Below, piece after piece: positions 7,141-14,987 of a DNA stretch of 33,169 nucleotides. This DNA comes from Opitutales bacterium (GTDB lineage Bacteria; Verrucomicrobiota; Verrucomicrobiia; Opitutales; T3Sed10-336), in the NCBI GenBank assembly GCA_022565335.1, contig JAIUMY010000032.1, positions 1 through 33,169 on the forward strand. Reading direction: 5' to 3'. A model generated the notes under the pieces. The model had not been told where the DNA came from. It searched no databases and saw only the letters and a list, made by a program, of their open reading frames with translations. How positions within the stretch are numbered: position 1 is the stretch's first letter; every line of letters begins with the position of its first letter. A program made the position numbers and the translations under genes.

Positions 7141-7595
7141 CAGAACGACCCTCCTTCCCGACGGGATTCCAAATACTCCCGGGTCCGTTCGCGTAACGGG
7201 GCATTTTCCTCCTCGGTAGCCCAATCGGGGCGGAAGAGCGTAAAGGTCCGGCGCTGCTCCACCGCTCCATCGGTTTCGGGATCCCGGAAGGTAAGGTGAA
7301 TTTCGGCCTCAAACAAATTCGCCACTCCCCTGATTTCCAATTCGGTCCGCCAATTTACCTCCCCGAGGTGTGGAACCGTGCGGAACCCGCCTTCCTCGAA
7401 ATCGTCCCGCTCTTCAATATTCAAAACTTCCAGATACAGGTTGCGGATATCCTGCTGAACCCGATGGTCCCGCTCCAGCGCCTGATACGCGAGAAGGACA
7501 TTTACATAAGCGGAAGCCAAAACGGTTGCCGAAACCGCAAAAATAGCCAGGGCCGCTACCACCTCGAGGATGGTAAATGCTGATTTCCTAGCCAT
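7140..7595 (-). CDS. gspI: GspI-like minor pseudopilin
   Basis: The 151-residue protein starts MARKSA/FTILEVVAALAIFAVSATVLASAYV, a canonical prepilin-peptidase site with Ala instead of Gly at -1 and Glu at +5. The globular half (ERDHRVQQDIRNLYLEVLNIEERDDFEEGGF and then GEVNWRTELEIRG) fits GspI, which seeds the pseudopilus tip with J and K. The start at 7595 lies eight bases inside the end of the upstream binding-protein gene. It needs prepilin peptidase and the core secretion genes, none of which are in the window. Confidence 0.85.
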   Translation of the reverse strand: MARKSAFTILEVVAALAIFAVSATVLASAYVNVLLAYQALERDHRVQQDIRNLYLEVLNIEERDDFEEGGFRTVPHLGEVNWRTELEIRGVANLFEAEIHLTFRDPETDGAVEQRRTFTLFRPDWATEEENAPLRERTREYLESRREGGSF

Positions 7596-8466
7596 CGACC
7601 TCCGCCAATCGTCGCAGGTTTCCCGCGCGCTCGGTGCGCGGCGCTTCTTCCCAGCCATGCTTCCGCCAATAGGATACCGCCTCATCCCCGAGGAGATTTT
7701 CCAGCAATTCCCGCTGTTCGCCTACCGTCGCACGCCGGACCACCAATTGCAGGGGCAGGGCAAAGGGATAATCTCCCACCTGAACATTCTCCGGTGTCGG
7801 AACAAAACCAAAATTCTCCCCCGGGGCCCGCACCGGCAAAACCCGAATCCCCGAAACGCCCTCGATGTCCTCCCCTACCACCGCGATCGCTTCGGTGCTG
7901 TCCGCGACGGCCGCAAGAACGTCCTCGCCTTCCAACCTTTGCACATTGGCCCGGAAATCATCGCCGCCCAAAATACGCTGACGGAACAATTCCGCCGCCA
8001 AGTGCTCGTTAATCGACTGTGCCAGGGGCTGCAACCCCCGCAAACGGTCGTCCTCGATTCCGGAAATTTGATCCCACCGGACCACCGGATTCGCACTGGC
8101 ACTGCCAAAAATACGGTTCAATAATTCGACCGAAACCTCCTCCAGCGCATTCCCGGAGTTGACAATAATCCTCGGCACCACATACGCCACCGTAAAGACC
8201 ACGGCTTCCTCTCCATAGACATCGGCAGTCTCCTCTCCCCCCAAAATGACCATCGCATCCAACTCCTCCGCATCCCAGGCTTGGTGGGAGAGCAAACTCC
8301 CCTGCCGCTGCAGGGAAAGCGTATGCTCTGCGGGAGCCCATCCCCGCAAGGTCTCGACGAGTTCATCGGATAAAAAATCAGAGGCCGACCAACGCAGAGT
8401 TTGCCCTTGCACGGAAGCAAAGGTCAGTAGGACCAGAAGAAAAAGCGAGAAAATACGCAAAAACAT
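7588..8466 (-). CDS. PstS-like periplasmic substrate-binding protein
   Basis: A classical signal peptide (MFLRIFSLFLLVLLTFASVQG, cleavage near residue 21) precedes a 270-residue domain resembling the phosphate-type periplasmic binding fold. Recognisable segments are VFTVAYVVPRIIVNSGNALEEVSVELLNRIFGS, equivalent to the N-terminal lobe and hinge of PstS-like proteins, and VLAAVADSTEAIAVVGEDI and YPFALPLQLVVRR in the second lobe. No ABC transporter permease or ATPase gene is adjacent. It sits between an NtrC-type regulator and the pseudopilin genes and overlaps gspI by eight bases, so it probably works with the secretion machine rather than in transport. Ligand unknown. Confidence 0.7.
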   Translation of the reverse strand: MFLRIFSLFLLVLLTFASVQGQTLRWSASDFLSDELVETLRGWAPAEHTLSLQRQGSLLSHQAWDAEELDAMVILGGEETADVYGEEAVVFTVAYVVPRIIVNSGNALEEVSVELLNRIFGSASANPVVRWDQISGIEDDRLRGLQPLAQSINEHLAAELFRQRILGGDDFRANVQRLEGEDVLAAVADSTEAIAVVGEDIEGVSGIRVLPVRAPGENFGFVPTPENVQVGDYPFALPLQLVVRRATVGEQRELLENLLGDEAVSYWRKHGWEEAPRTERAGNLRRLAEVDG

Positions 8467-8505
8467 AAGTTGATCGTAAACAAATTTTAAGATTTTGGCA
8501 ATCTC

Positions 8506-9873
8506 TTAGCCACCAACATCCAGTTCGGGCCATTGCGCCAATTTCCGGTGCAGGGTGCGGCGACTCACCCCCATAAGCTGAGCGGCCTTGGTCCGGTTTC
8601 CCCCGGCCTCCCGAAGAGCATTGCGCAGCAGTTTTTTTTCATTCTCCTCCACGGAAAGCGGGTGACTGGCAATTTCCGGGCTTTTCTCCTCAATCTCCTC
8701 CTCTTCCCCAAAATATTTCCGGTCCAGGTCATACGGGGTCAGTTTCTCCCCGCGATGCAGGATGACCGCATTTTCCGCGAAATTTCGCAGTTCCCGAATA
8801 TTGCCCGGCCACCGGTAATTTTGCAGAACCTTCATCGTTTCCGCTTCCACCCGAACTCTGGGCAGACCGTTTTCCTTCGCATAGTGTTTGATAAAATGCT
8901 CGATGAGCACGGGAATATCATCCTTGCGGTCCCGCAACGGGGGCATGGGAATTTTGACCACGTTCAAACGATAGAAAAGATCCTCGCGGAAATCGCCCTT
9001 CTTTACCATCTGGGCAAGATTTCGGTTGGTCGCCACCACCAAGCGCACATCCACCTTGATGGGCTTCATACTCCCCACCCGCTCAAACGAATGTTCTTCC
9101 AAAAAGCGCAGCAACTTCACTTGGGTGGACGCATCGATTTCCCCGATCTCGTCCAGAAACAGAGTCCCGCCATCAGCCGCCTCAAAACGTCCAATCCGCT
9201 TTTCCATCGCTCCGGTGAAGGCGCCCTTCTCATGGCCAAACAATTCGCTTTCCAGCAAATTAGCGGGCAAGGCGGCACAGTGCACCGCTACAAAAGCTCC
9301 CCGGGCCCGGGGACTGTTCTGGTGGATCGCCTGCGCCACCAATTCCTTACCGGTTCCGGTTTCCCCCTCCACCAAAATGGTCGCCCGCGAAGGGGCCACC
9401 AACTTCACCCGCTCCAGCATCTCGTTCAACGCCGCCGACTGCCCGACAAAATTGTCCAGCCGAAACTTCTCGTCCAAGCGCGAATGCAATTGCTGGTTCT
9501 CCTCCTCTACCTGACGCGAGCGCAAGGCCCGCTGCAGAAGCAATTCCAGCTTCTCCAAATGCAGAGGCTTGGTGACAAAATCAAAGGCCCCCCGCTTCAT
9601 CGCCTCCACCGCCACATCCACCGTCCCATAGGCGGTCATCATAATGCAGGTCGGCCGATAAGGCATGGCCATCGCCTTGTCGATTACCTTGAGGCCGGAT
9701 TTCCCGGACATTTTCAGGTCCGTAAGTACCAAATCAAACTCTTCCGCCTCCAACAAATTAAACGCCTCATCGGCATTGCGCGCCTCATAGACGTCATAGT
9801 CATCCTCCAGCATCTCGGAAAGACCTTCCCGAGTGTGCTTTTCGTCATCAACAATGAGAATCGTCGCCGGCAT
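8506..9873 (-). CDS. NtrC-family sigma-54-dependent response regulator
   Basis: A receiver domain (residues 1-120) has the acidic pair D9-D10, phosphoacceptor D52 in LVLTDLKMSG and K102 in DFVTKP. The central AAA+ domain has Walker A GETGTGKE (170-177), the sigma-54 contact loop GAFTGA (217-222) and Walker B GGTLFLDEIGEI (235-246). The C-terminal Fis-type helix-turn-helix is NRTKAAQLMGVSRRTLHRKL. It would activate sigma-54 promoters after phosphorylation by a sensor kinase, which is not in the window. The start is placed at the ATG at 9873, 11 bases after tolB; a TTG three codons upstream is an alternative. The operon position suggests it may control the pseudopilin or linked secretion genes, but this is inferred. 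Confidence 0.95.
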   Translation of the reverse strand: MPATILIVDDEKHTREGLSEMLEDDYDVYEARNADEAFNLLEAEEFDLVLTDLKMSGKSGLKVIDKAMAMPYRPTCIMMTAYGTVDVAVEAMKRGAFDFVTKPLHLEKLELLLQRALRSRQVEEENQQLHSRLDEKFRLDNFVGQSAALNEMLERVKLVAPSRATILVEGETGTGKELVAQAIHQNSPRARGAFVAVHCAALPANLLESELFGHEKGAFTGAMEKRIGRFEAADGGTLFLDEIGEIDASTQVKLLRFLEEHSFERVGSMKPIKVDVRLVVATNRNLAQMVKKGDFREDLFYRLNVVKIPMPPLRDRKDDIPVLIEHFIKHYAKENGLPRVRVEAETMKVLQNYRWPGNIRELRNFAENAVILHRGEKLTPYDLDRKYFGEEEEIEEKSPEIASHPLSVEENEKKLLRNALREAGGNRTKAAQLMGVSRRTLHRKLAQWPELDVGG

Positions 9874-9884
9874 ACCGTACAATC

Positions 9885-11135
9885 TTAAGGAAGCAGAATC
9901 GCATCCGGCATGGAGAGTTTGCCCTGACTCGACCGGTGCAAAGGCGTGACCTTGGGCGATTGCCCTTCACGAACCTGTGTATCCACAATACTCAACACCT
10001 TGCTGTTGGAGGTCCTTTCGGTGAAAACAATATGACGCCCATCGGCCAACCAACGCGGGTGCACCGCATCCGCCGGCCCCCGGGTAATGAAACGCGATTC
10101 GCGAGCCTCCTGATCATACACCGCAAGGGCAAATCGGCCGGCGACCGCCGCGGTGAAAGCGATCTTGTTGGTATCCACCGGATTCCAATCGGGCTCCGCC
10201 GCATAACGACTGATATCGGTAGGCAAACGCCGAACCCCGGAGCCATCGCGATTCATCACATACAACTGCGGCGACCCCATGCGGTCCGAGGCAAAAATGA
10301 TTTGCCGCCCGTCGGGCGACCAACCCGGACTGGATTGCACGCTGTTGGTTCTCGTCAAACGGCGGATATTCCGTCCCCGAATATTGGAAACATACACCTC
10401 CGAGTTGCCTTCTCCGGTCAGCGTCATGACCAGATTTCGTCCATCCGGACTAAAGCGGGCGCCGGTATTGGTCCCGTCCAGGGTAACCGTGGCTTCCCGC
10501 CGACGGGTTCCGAGATCAATCATGAAGATGTCCGGAAAACCGCTTTGGAAATAACTGGTGTACACAATACGCCGCCCATCCGGGGACCATCGCGGCCCCA
10601 CCGAATCACTTCCATCCCGGGTCAACTGGCGCACTTCGCCCAGAAACAAATCCGAAGTAAAAACTTCACGCCCCTCACCGCGTTCCCCCACAAAAGTCAA
10701 CCGACTGGCAAAAAACCCCGGATTCCGGGTGGTCAGCCGAACCATTTCGTCGGCGGTCCGTAAAAGCGCATTGCGGGAAGAACTCCCCCGCTGCACCACC
10801 CGGCGCAATTCTTCCGGGGGACGACCACTCAACACCCGCCCACTTACTTCATTGGCGCCACTGGTTCGGAATTGGAAAATAAACTGAGCCTCTTCCGGCG
10901 AGGAAAGCACCCGGAACCCCCCGTGCACCGAAAAGGCCCGGCGGGCCAATTCCAACAACTCGTCTTCCGAGGATTGCAGGTAAATCCGCAGAACATCGTC
11001 CCGCTGACCGGTCGCGACAATCGGGTCGAGCTCAATTTCGCGACTCTCCAGGGAAGGCCCCAGAAACGAGCACAAGGCCAGAAATAAAACGGCAAACCCA
11101 CCACGGGGCGAGGAAAACAAAGTTGATGAAAGCAT
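9885..11135 (-). CDS. tolB: TolB-like beta-propeller periplasmic protein
   Basis: A signal peptide at the N-terminus (hydrophobic GFAVLFLALCSFLGPSL) is followed by the TolB N-terminal alpha/beta domain. The C-terminal six-bladed propeller is made of repeated WSPDGRxIVYTS units: GPRWSPDGRRIVYTSY, ARFSPDGRNLVMTL, SPGWSPDGRQIIFASDR, EPDWNPVDTNKIAFTA and HPRWLADGRHIVFTE. TolB normally works with TolA and Pal in envelope integrity. No tolA, tolQ, tolR or pal is nearby, so orthology to TolB rather than to another PD40 repeat protein is likely but not proved. It is the first gene of the minus-strand operon and is divergent from mrp. Confidence 0.85.
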   Translation of the reverse strand: MLSSTLFSSPRGGFAVLFLALCSFLGPSLESREIELDPIVATGQRDDVLRIYLQSSEDELLELARRAFSVHGGFRVLSSPEEAQFIFQFRTSGANEVSGRVLSGRPPEELRRVVQRGSSSRNALLRTADEMVRLTTRNPGFFASRLTFVGERGEGREVFTSDLFLGEVRQLTRDGSDSVGPRWSPDGRRIVYTSYFQSGFPDIFMIDLGTRRREATVTLDGTNTGARFSPDGRNLVMTLTGEGNSEVYVSNIRGRNIRRLTRTNSVQSSPGWSPDGRQIIFASDRMGSPQLYVMNRDGSGVRRLPTDISRYAAEPDWNPVDTNKIAFTAAVAGRFALAVYDQEARESRFITRGPADAVHPRWLADGRHIVFTERTSNSKVLSIVDTQVREGQSPKVTPLHRSSQGKLSMPDAILLP

Positions 11136-11271
11136 GGAAGAAAGAGAAAAAGATTCGTCGTGGATTGATTTTTATCAATAGGTTCTACTTTATGAGTAGT
11201 ATTCCGCAACCATGTTCCCATGGTGAGCTTTTTTCGTTTCAAAATCAACCTTCCAAAACGCAAACTCTTAT
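11136..11271. promoter_or_regulatory. Divergent tolB/mrp intergenic promoter region
   Basis: This 136-base AT-rich spacer must hold the promoters of two divergent genes. On the plus strand TTGATT (11165-11170), a 17-base spacer and CTTTAT (11188-11193) form a weak sigma-70-like pair. The assignment of individual boxes is tentative. Confidence 0.3.
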
Positions 11272-12342
11272 ATGTCCTCCAAAGCCGCTCTAGAAAACGC
11301 TCTCCGCGAAGTAAAATATCCCGGGTTCAGCCGGGACATTCTCTCTTTCGGGCTGGTCCGGGAATTGTCTTTTACCGATGGCAAAGCCCTTCTCGAAATC
11401 GCCATCCAAACCGCCGACCCGAATATCCCCGTTACCATCAAAAAAGAAGCCGAAGCTGCCTTGGCAGCGGTCGAAGGGGTCAGTGAGGTTGAAGTCTCCC
11501 TCGCAGTCACCAAGCCCGATGCCCCCAAAGCCGCCGGCGGCATGGTGGACCAAAACCGGCAAGGAAGCATCGAAGGCGTCAAATACGCCATCGCCGTGGC
11601 CAGCGGAAAAGGCGGGGTCGGCAAATCGACCTTCGCCGTCAATCTGGCCTGCGCCATCGGACGAATTTTGGAAAAAGAGGGACGCAAAAATGCGGCGGGC
11701 ATCATGGACTGCGATATCTACGGCCCCACCGTTCCCCTCATGATGGGGATCAACTCCCGTCCCTACGTGGAAGACAACCGGATCATTCCCTTGGAAAATT
11801 TCGGGCTGAAAGTCATGTCCATGGGGTTTCTCATTGATGAGGACGCCCCGGTCGTCTGGCGGGGCCCCATGATTATGAAAACCATCCAGCAGTTTTCCCA
11901 CCAGGTGAACTGGGGCGAACTCGAGGTGCTGGTCATCGACCTCCCCCCCGGCACCGGCGATGCCCATCTCTCCCTCGTCCAGACCATTCCCCTTGACGGG
12001 GCCGTTATCGTCACCACCCCACAGCCTGCGGCCTGGCAAGTCGCCACCCGGGGAGCCAAGATGTTCTCAAAAGTCAACGTCCCGATCCTCGGCGTGGCGG
12101 AAAATATGAGTTACCTGGAAGATGACAAGGGTCAACGTCAGGCCATCTTTGGCGAAGGCGGCGGAAAAATCACCGCCGAGGCCCTCGATGCTCCTTTCCT
12201 GGGTCAAATCCCCCTCGACCCGGAAATGCGTATCTCCGGCGACAACGGCCTCCCCATGGTGATCTCCAACCCGGAAAAATCCACCTCCCAGGAGTTCTAC
12301 AACATGGCCGCCCAAGTGCTTTCCGCCGTTCGCAACCAGTAA
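11272..12342 (+). CDS. mrp: Mrp/ApbC family iron-sulfur cluster carrier P-loop ATPase
   Basis: The N-terminal DUF59/MIP18-like domain (about residues 5-80) is followed by the Mrp ATPase domain with deviant Walker A SGKGGVGKST (111-120). It continues with MDCDIYGPTVPLMMG and VLVIDLPPGTGDAHLSL, and then GVAENMSYLEDDKG and FGEGGG. Family members load iron-sulfur clusters onto apoproteins. The CxxC that normally follows ENMSYF is missing here (YLEDDKGQRQAIF), so cluster binding would use other residues, as in HCF101-type variants. It stands alone on the plus strand, and its stop is followed by a repeat-rich gene-free region. Confidence 0.93.
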   Translation: MSSKAALENALREVKYPGFSRDILSFGLVRELSFTDGKALLEIAIQTADPNIPVTIKKEAEAALAAVEGVSEVEVSLAVTKPDAPKAAGGMVDQNRQGSIEGVKYAIAVASGKGGVGKSTFAVNLACAIGRILEKEGRKNAAGIMDCDIYGPTVPLMMGINSRPYVEDNRIIPLENFGLKVMSMGFLIDEDAPVVWRGPMIMKTIQQFSHQVNWGELEVLVIDLPPGTGDAHLSLVQTIPLDGAVIVTTPQPAAWQVATRGAKMFSKVNVPILGVAENMSYLEDDKGQRQAIFGEGGGKITAEALDAPFLGQIPLDPEMRISGDNGLPMVISNPEKSTSQEFYNMAAQVLSAVRNQ

Positions 12343-12360
12343 TGGCTCATGGCCAAGGTC

Positions 12361-12381
12361 GTTCGACGAGCTCAGACCGTG
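12361..12381. repeat. Short palindromic repeat (GTTCGACGAGCTCAG type)
   Basis: The sequence GTTCGACGAGCTCAG followed by ACCGTGA resembles one half of the widespread TTCGACAAGCTCAGG / CCTGAGCTTGTCGAA palindromic element. A related half, CCCTGAGTTTATCGAAGGG, occurs near 28971-28988. Located 20 bases after mrp. Confidence 0.4.
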
Positions 12382-12407
12382 ACAGAGCTTGCCCCTCCCG
12401 GAAGGAC

Positions 12408-12685
12408 GAGTTCCACCTAAGGAGATAGGACATTCCTGTCCTTGGCGGAGCCGATCAGGCGACCTGCTTCGTGGGAGAGTTTTCCGAAAATGCTCCATCT
12501 CTCCCAATCTCAAGGACAAGACGGAGGCGGAGACGGAGAGGGCGAAGCAATGTCCCTGCTCCTTAGAAAACCACCCCCCCGCAGGCCATTTTCATCGGAA
12601 AAAACGTCTCCTTTTTCCGTAGGGCTCGCACTTGTGTGATGCCGTCGCGGAGAGAACCCCCGAAGGAATCCGAAGAGGAACCGCC
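12408..12685. repeat. ~280-bp direct duplication, copy 1
   Basis: It is nearly identical to 12713-12995, with an offset of 305 bases. It contains an imperfect inverted pair, CTAAGGAG...GGACATT (12418-12435) against AATGTCCCTGCTCCTTAG (12549-12566), and a CGGAAAAA/TTTTTCCG hairpin near 12597-12620. The inverted ends about 150 bases apart give a MITE-like look. No convincing gene is encoded. Confidence 0.85.
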
Positions 12686-12712
12686 GAAGAGGCTTCACCT
12701 TCCTGATAGGAT

Positions 12713-12995
12713 GAGTTCCACCTAAGGAGCAAGGACATTCCTGTCCTTGGGGGAGCCGATCAGGCGACCTGCTTCGTGGGAGAGTTTTCCGAATATGCTC
12801 CATCTCTCCCATTCTCAAGGACAAGACGGAGGCGGAGACGGAGAGGGCGAAGCAATGTCCCTGCTCCTTAGAAAACCACCCCACCCCCCGCAGGCCATTT
12901 TCTTCGGAAAAAAACGTCTCCTTTTTCCGTAGGGCTCGCACTTGTGCGATGCCGTCGCGGAGAGGCCCCCCGAAGGAATCCGAAGAGGAACCGCC
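12713..12995. repeat. ~280-bp direct duplication, copy 2
   Basis: It matches copy 1 with scattered substitutions and small length changes in C runs. Here the inverted pair is CTAAGGAGCAAGGACATT (12722-12739) with AATGTCCCTGCTCCTTAG (12854-12871), one mismatch in 18. A palindrome AAGGACATTCCTGTCCTT lies at 12731-12748. Together with the following element it fills the gene-free stretch between mrp and the membrane-protein cluster. Confidence 0.85.
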
Positions 12996-12999
12996 TTTC

Positions 13000-13089
13000 C
13001 CCGTGACTGGCGCAAACCTTTGGCAGGAGCGTAGGTCTTCACTGGCGGCACTCCACAAGTGAAGGCCCTACAGGAACCGCCTTCCTCAA
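13000..13089. repeat. Dispersed hairpin element, copy 1
   Basis: The stem arms GTAGGTCTTCAC and GTGAAGGCCCTAC (13031-13071) enclose TGGCGGCACTCCACAA. A diverged copy with the same loop lies at 29036-29133. The flanking words (GCCTTTCCCCG..., ...CCTTCCTCAA) are shared as well. Confidence 0.75.
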
Positions 13090-13168
13090 TAAAAAAATTC
13101 GTGACTATTTGTGGGTTCCATTCCGACCCAAATTTCATAAATCCTAATTTTCAATTCTTCCTCTTCCC

Positions 13169-13903
13169 TCAGGGCCAGGGGTGGAATTCTTTCTTCAGTG
13201 CCGGAATTAGATCGCCCCAAGGATCCGGAGCAATGCCCAGGGCAATAATGACCACCAGAAGGTTCACCAGAATGATCCCCAGAACAATCTTCGCGGTCAG
13301 ATCCCAAGGGGCCTGCCAAGGGTATCGATAGGCCGCGATTCGTTCCCGGTCCGCCGCTCTCAAGGCGGCTTGGTCAGCCTTTTTCTCGGCTTTCAACCAA
13401 CGTAGTTTCCTCTGCAAAAAGTCACGGCGGTCCATTTTGCGGGTACAGACAATGCGAAACGCCAACACCAGATCCTTTACCGGCAAAAACGAACGCGAGG
13501 CCCCGCTGAAACGACTCAAAACCGAATTAAAGCGGGCAAACCCCGCAATCCCCGCCAGTCCAAAGCGTATTTCCGTAACCACCAGTAACACCATCGCCAT
13601 GCTGAGTAGCGCCACGTCGAATTTAATGTCCCAGAGGGCAAAAGCCAGAACCCGTTTCCATCCCAACGCCCCGTCCTCGATCTTCTTCAAACACTCAAAG
13701 CAAAGGTGAACGCCTACCAGGAAGAATAACCAAAACAAGCTGATGCCAATGGTCAGCAGGATGGTTAACCCAACATAGCCTATCAGGAAAGCCCTTTTGT
13801 CATCATGATCAATGATCCATCGTAGAAGGACATTCCGATCCCCCCACAAAGACCGTCTGCCACTGGGTGAGGTCTCTTCATCTTTCTCCTGGTCATTGTT
13901 CAT
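13169..13903 (-). CDS. Hypothetical membrane protein with three predicted transmembrane segments
   Basis: I do not recognise the family. The 244-residue protein (start MNNDQEK) has a charged N-terminus. One long hydrophobic segment (AFLIGYVGLTILLTIGISLFW and onward) may form one or two helices; a second is VALLSMAMVLLVVTEIRFGLAGIAGF, and a third near the C-terminus is AKIVLGIILVNLLVVIIALG. Between the second and third lies a basic cytoplasmic-looking region rich in Arg and Lys (RRDFLQRKLRWLKAEKKAD). It is the last of three minus-strand membrane genes, 42 bases after the preceding one, so they are probably co-transcribed. Confidence 0.75.
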   Translation of the reverse strand: MNNDQEKDEETSPSGRRSLWGDRNVLLRWIIDHDDKRAFLIGYVGLTILLTIGISLFWLFFLVGVHLCFECLKKIEDGALGWKRVLAFALWDIKFDVALLSMAMVLLVVTEIRFGLAGIAGFARFNSVLSRFSGASRSFLPVKDLVLAFRIVCTRKMDRRDFLQRKLRWLKAEKKADQAALRAADRERIAAYRYPWQAPWDLTAKIVLGIILVNLLVVIIALGIAPDPWGDLIPALKKEFHPWP

Positions 13904-13945
13904 CGCAGCTCTCGGTCTCAACCCTTTTTCGATAATGGACGATGC

Positions 13946-14269
13946 TCAAAAGACCCACGCGATCAGGAGCCAGAAAAACACGAAGAAGAGAAAAAACCCT
14001 GAGATCATAAATTGGATTTCCCCAATCAATCCCTCCCCCGCGGCCACCGCGAAAACCACGAGCACCAACACACTGATCGCCGCCGAAATCAGAGCCGCCC
14101 CCTTCAACCCAATCCCGTCATCAAAATTCTCGGTCACCCACTCGGAAATCCCCGGCAAGGTTACCGCCGCCGCCAAAACAATCAACGCCACCAGGAAGGC
14201 GGCCAAAAAAGACAGCCCGTACAATATCCGCAAAGCCTGTCGGCTATCCTGGCCATCCCCCACCTTCAT
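13946..14269 (-). CDS. Hypothetical small membrane protein (three transmembrane segments)
   Basis: The 107-residue protein is unrecognised. It has three hydrophobic segments: ILYGLSFLAAFLVALIVLAAAV, ALISAAISVLVLVVFAVAAG and FMISGFFLFFVFFWLLIAWVF, with a short acidic loop (WVTENFDDG) after the first. Its ATG overlaps the stop of the PH-domain gene as ATGA, a sign of coupled translation. It may form a complex with the PH-domain protein, but this is inferred from coupling only. Confidence 0.75.
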   Translation of the reverse strand: MKVGDGQDSRQALRILYGLSFLAAFLVALIVLAAAVTLPGISEWVTENFDDGIGLKGAALISAAISVLVLVVFAVAAGEGLIGEIQFMISGFFLFFVFFWLLIAWVF

Positions 14270-14748
14270 TCCTCAGACTCCCGTCGCTTGCGCACAAATT
14301 CCCGAATCCAATGCGGATTCGGCATTCCCTTGACCAAAAACTCCGGATTATCCCCGGTGGTAAAAACCTCAACCTGACCAACCCGCAGAACCCGCTCCAA
14401 CAAATCCTGTTGCACCCGCACCGTGCGGATTTGCCGGACATGCAAGTCCACATGGCGCTTGTTCAAAAGCCCTTCCTCCAAATGAATTTGGTCCTCACTG
14501 ATCCTCAGTCGGGTCGCCCGGGTTTTGGCAAACCAAATCAATAGCGACAAGAGCGCCACCGGGATAAATGCCAACACCACAAAGGCCCCGATTTTATCGT
14601 TCGCCATCAAGGCCTCCCGAAATACGATCAAGGCAATCGGCGGCACAATGAGGAAAACCCAAAGCAGCATAAAGCTAAAAGGCCGGTTGCGAAACATAAC
14701 CGGATGCCGGTCATAGAGGTTACCAGAGGAATCGGGGGAATCAGGCAT
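14266..14748 (-). CDS. Bacterial PH-domain (YdbS/DUF304-like) membrane protein
   Basis: Two adjacent hydrophobic segments (FMLLWVFLIVPPIALIVF and AFVVLAFIPVALLSLLIWF) precede a domain with TRLRISEDQIHLEEGLLNKRHVDLHVRQIRTVRVQQDLLERVLRVGQVEVFTTGDN. This is the signature of the bPH_2 (YdbS/YdbT) family. Function in the family is poorly known and membrane-associated. The start at 14748 gives 160 residues; an ATG at 14799 is an alternative, and a still longer reading is unlikely. It heads the three-gene membrane unit and is divergent from the gene at 14988. Confidence 0.82.
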   Translation of the reverse strand: MPDSPDSSGNLYDRHPVMFRNRPFSFMLLWVFLIVPPIALIVFREALMANDKIGAFVVLAFIPVALLSLLIWFAKTRATRLRISEDQIHLEEGLLNKRHVDLHVRQIRTVRVQQDLLERVLRVGQVEVFTTGDNPEFLVKGMPNPHWIREFVRKRRESEE

Positions 14749-14987
14749 CTTAGGGAGGATGATGACGCCCCCCACCCGCTCTGACAACTCAAAAGCCATC
14801 CCTCCCCGCAAACAGGCGGGAAAGGGATATTTATAGTTTTTAAATAAGTTTTGATAATACATTGTTGACATCTGCATTCGATTTTGTAATAAAAATATTA
14901 ACCCACCAAGGTGCGGCATATTGCAAAGTAATTTTTCCCTGCGCCATTAGCTCGGGTCGCCATAACCCCCAACAGAAAGATACCGCC

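Noticed and set aside
8533-9888. Open frame of 451 codons opposite the NtrC-type regulator
   Set aside because: It is rich in His/Gln/Arg with no domain pattern; the minus strand encodes a complete response regulator.
12408-13089. CRISPR array considered because of repeated units
   Set aside because: The units are ~280 bp and only two; there are no short regularly spaced repeats with variable spacers and no cas genes.
12389-13138. Several short frames in the 12.4-13.1 kb stretch on both strands
   Set aside because: They are translations of the duplicated repeat; the same peptides recur in both copies and look like no protein family.
14862-14987. Upstream in-frame extension of the 14988 hypothetical gene
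   Set aside because: It would cover most of the divergent promoter region and the added residues look non-coding.
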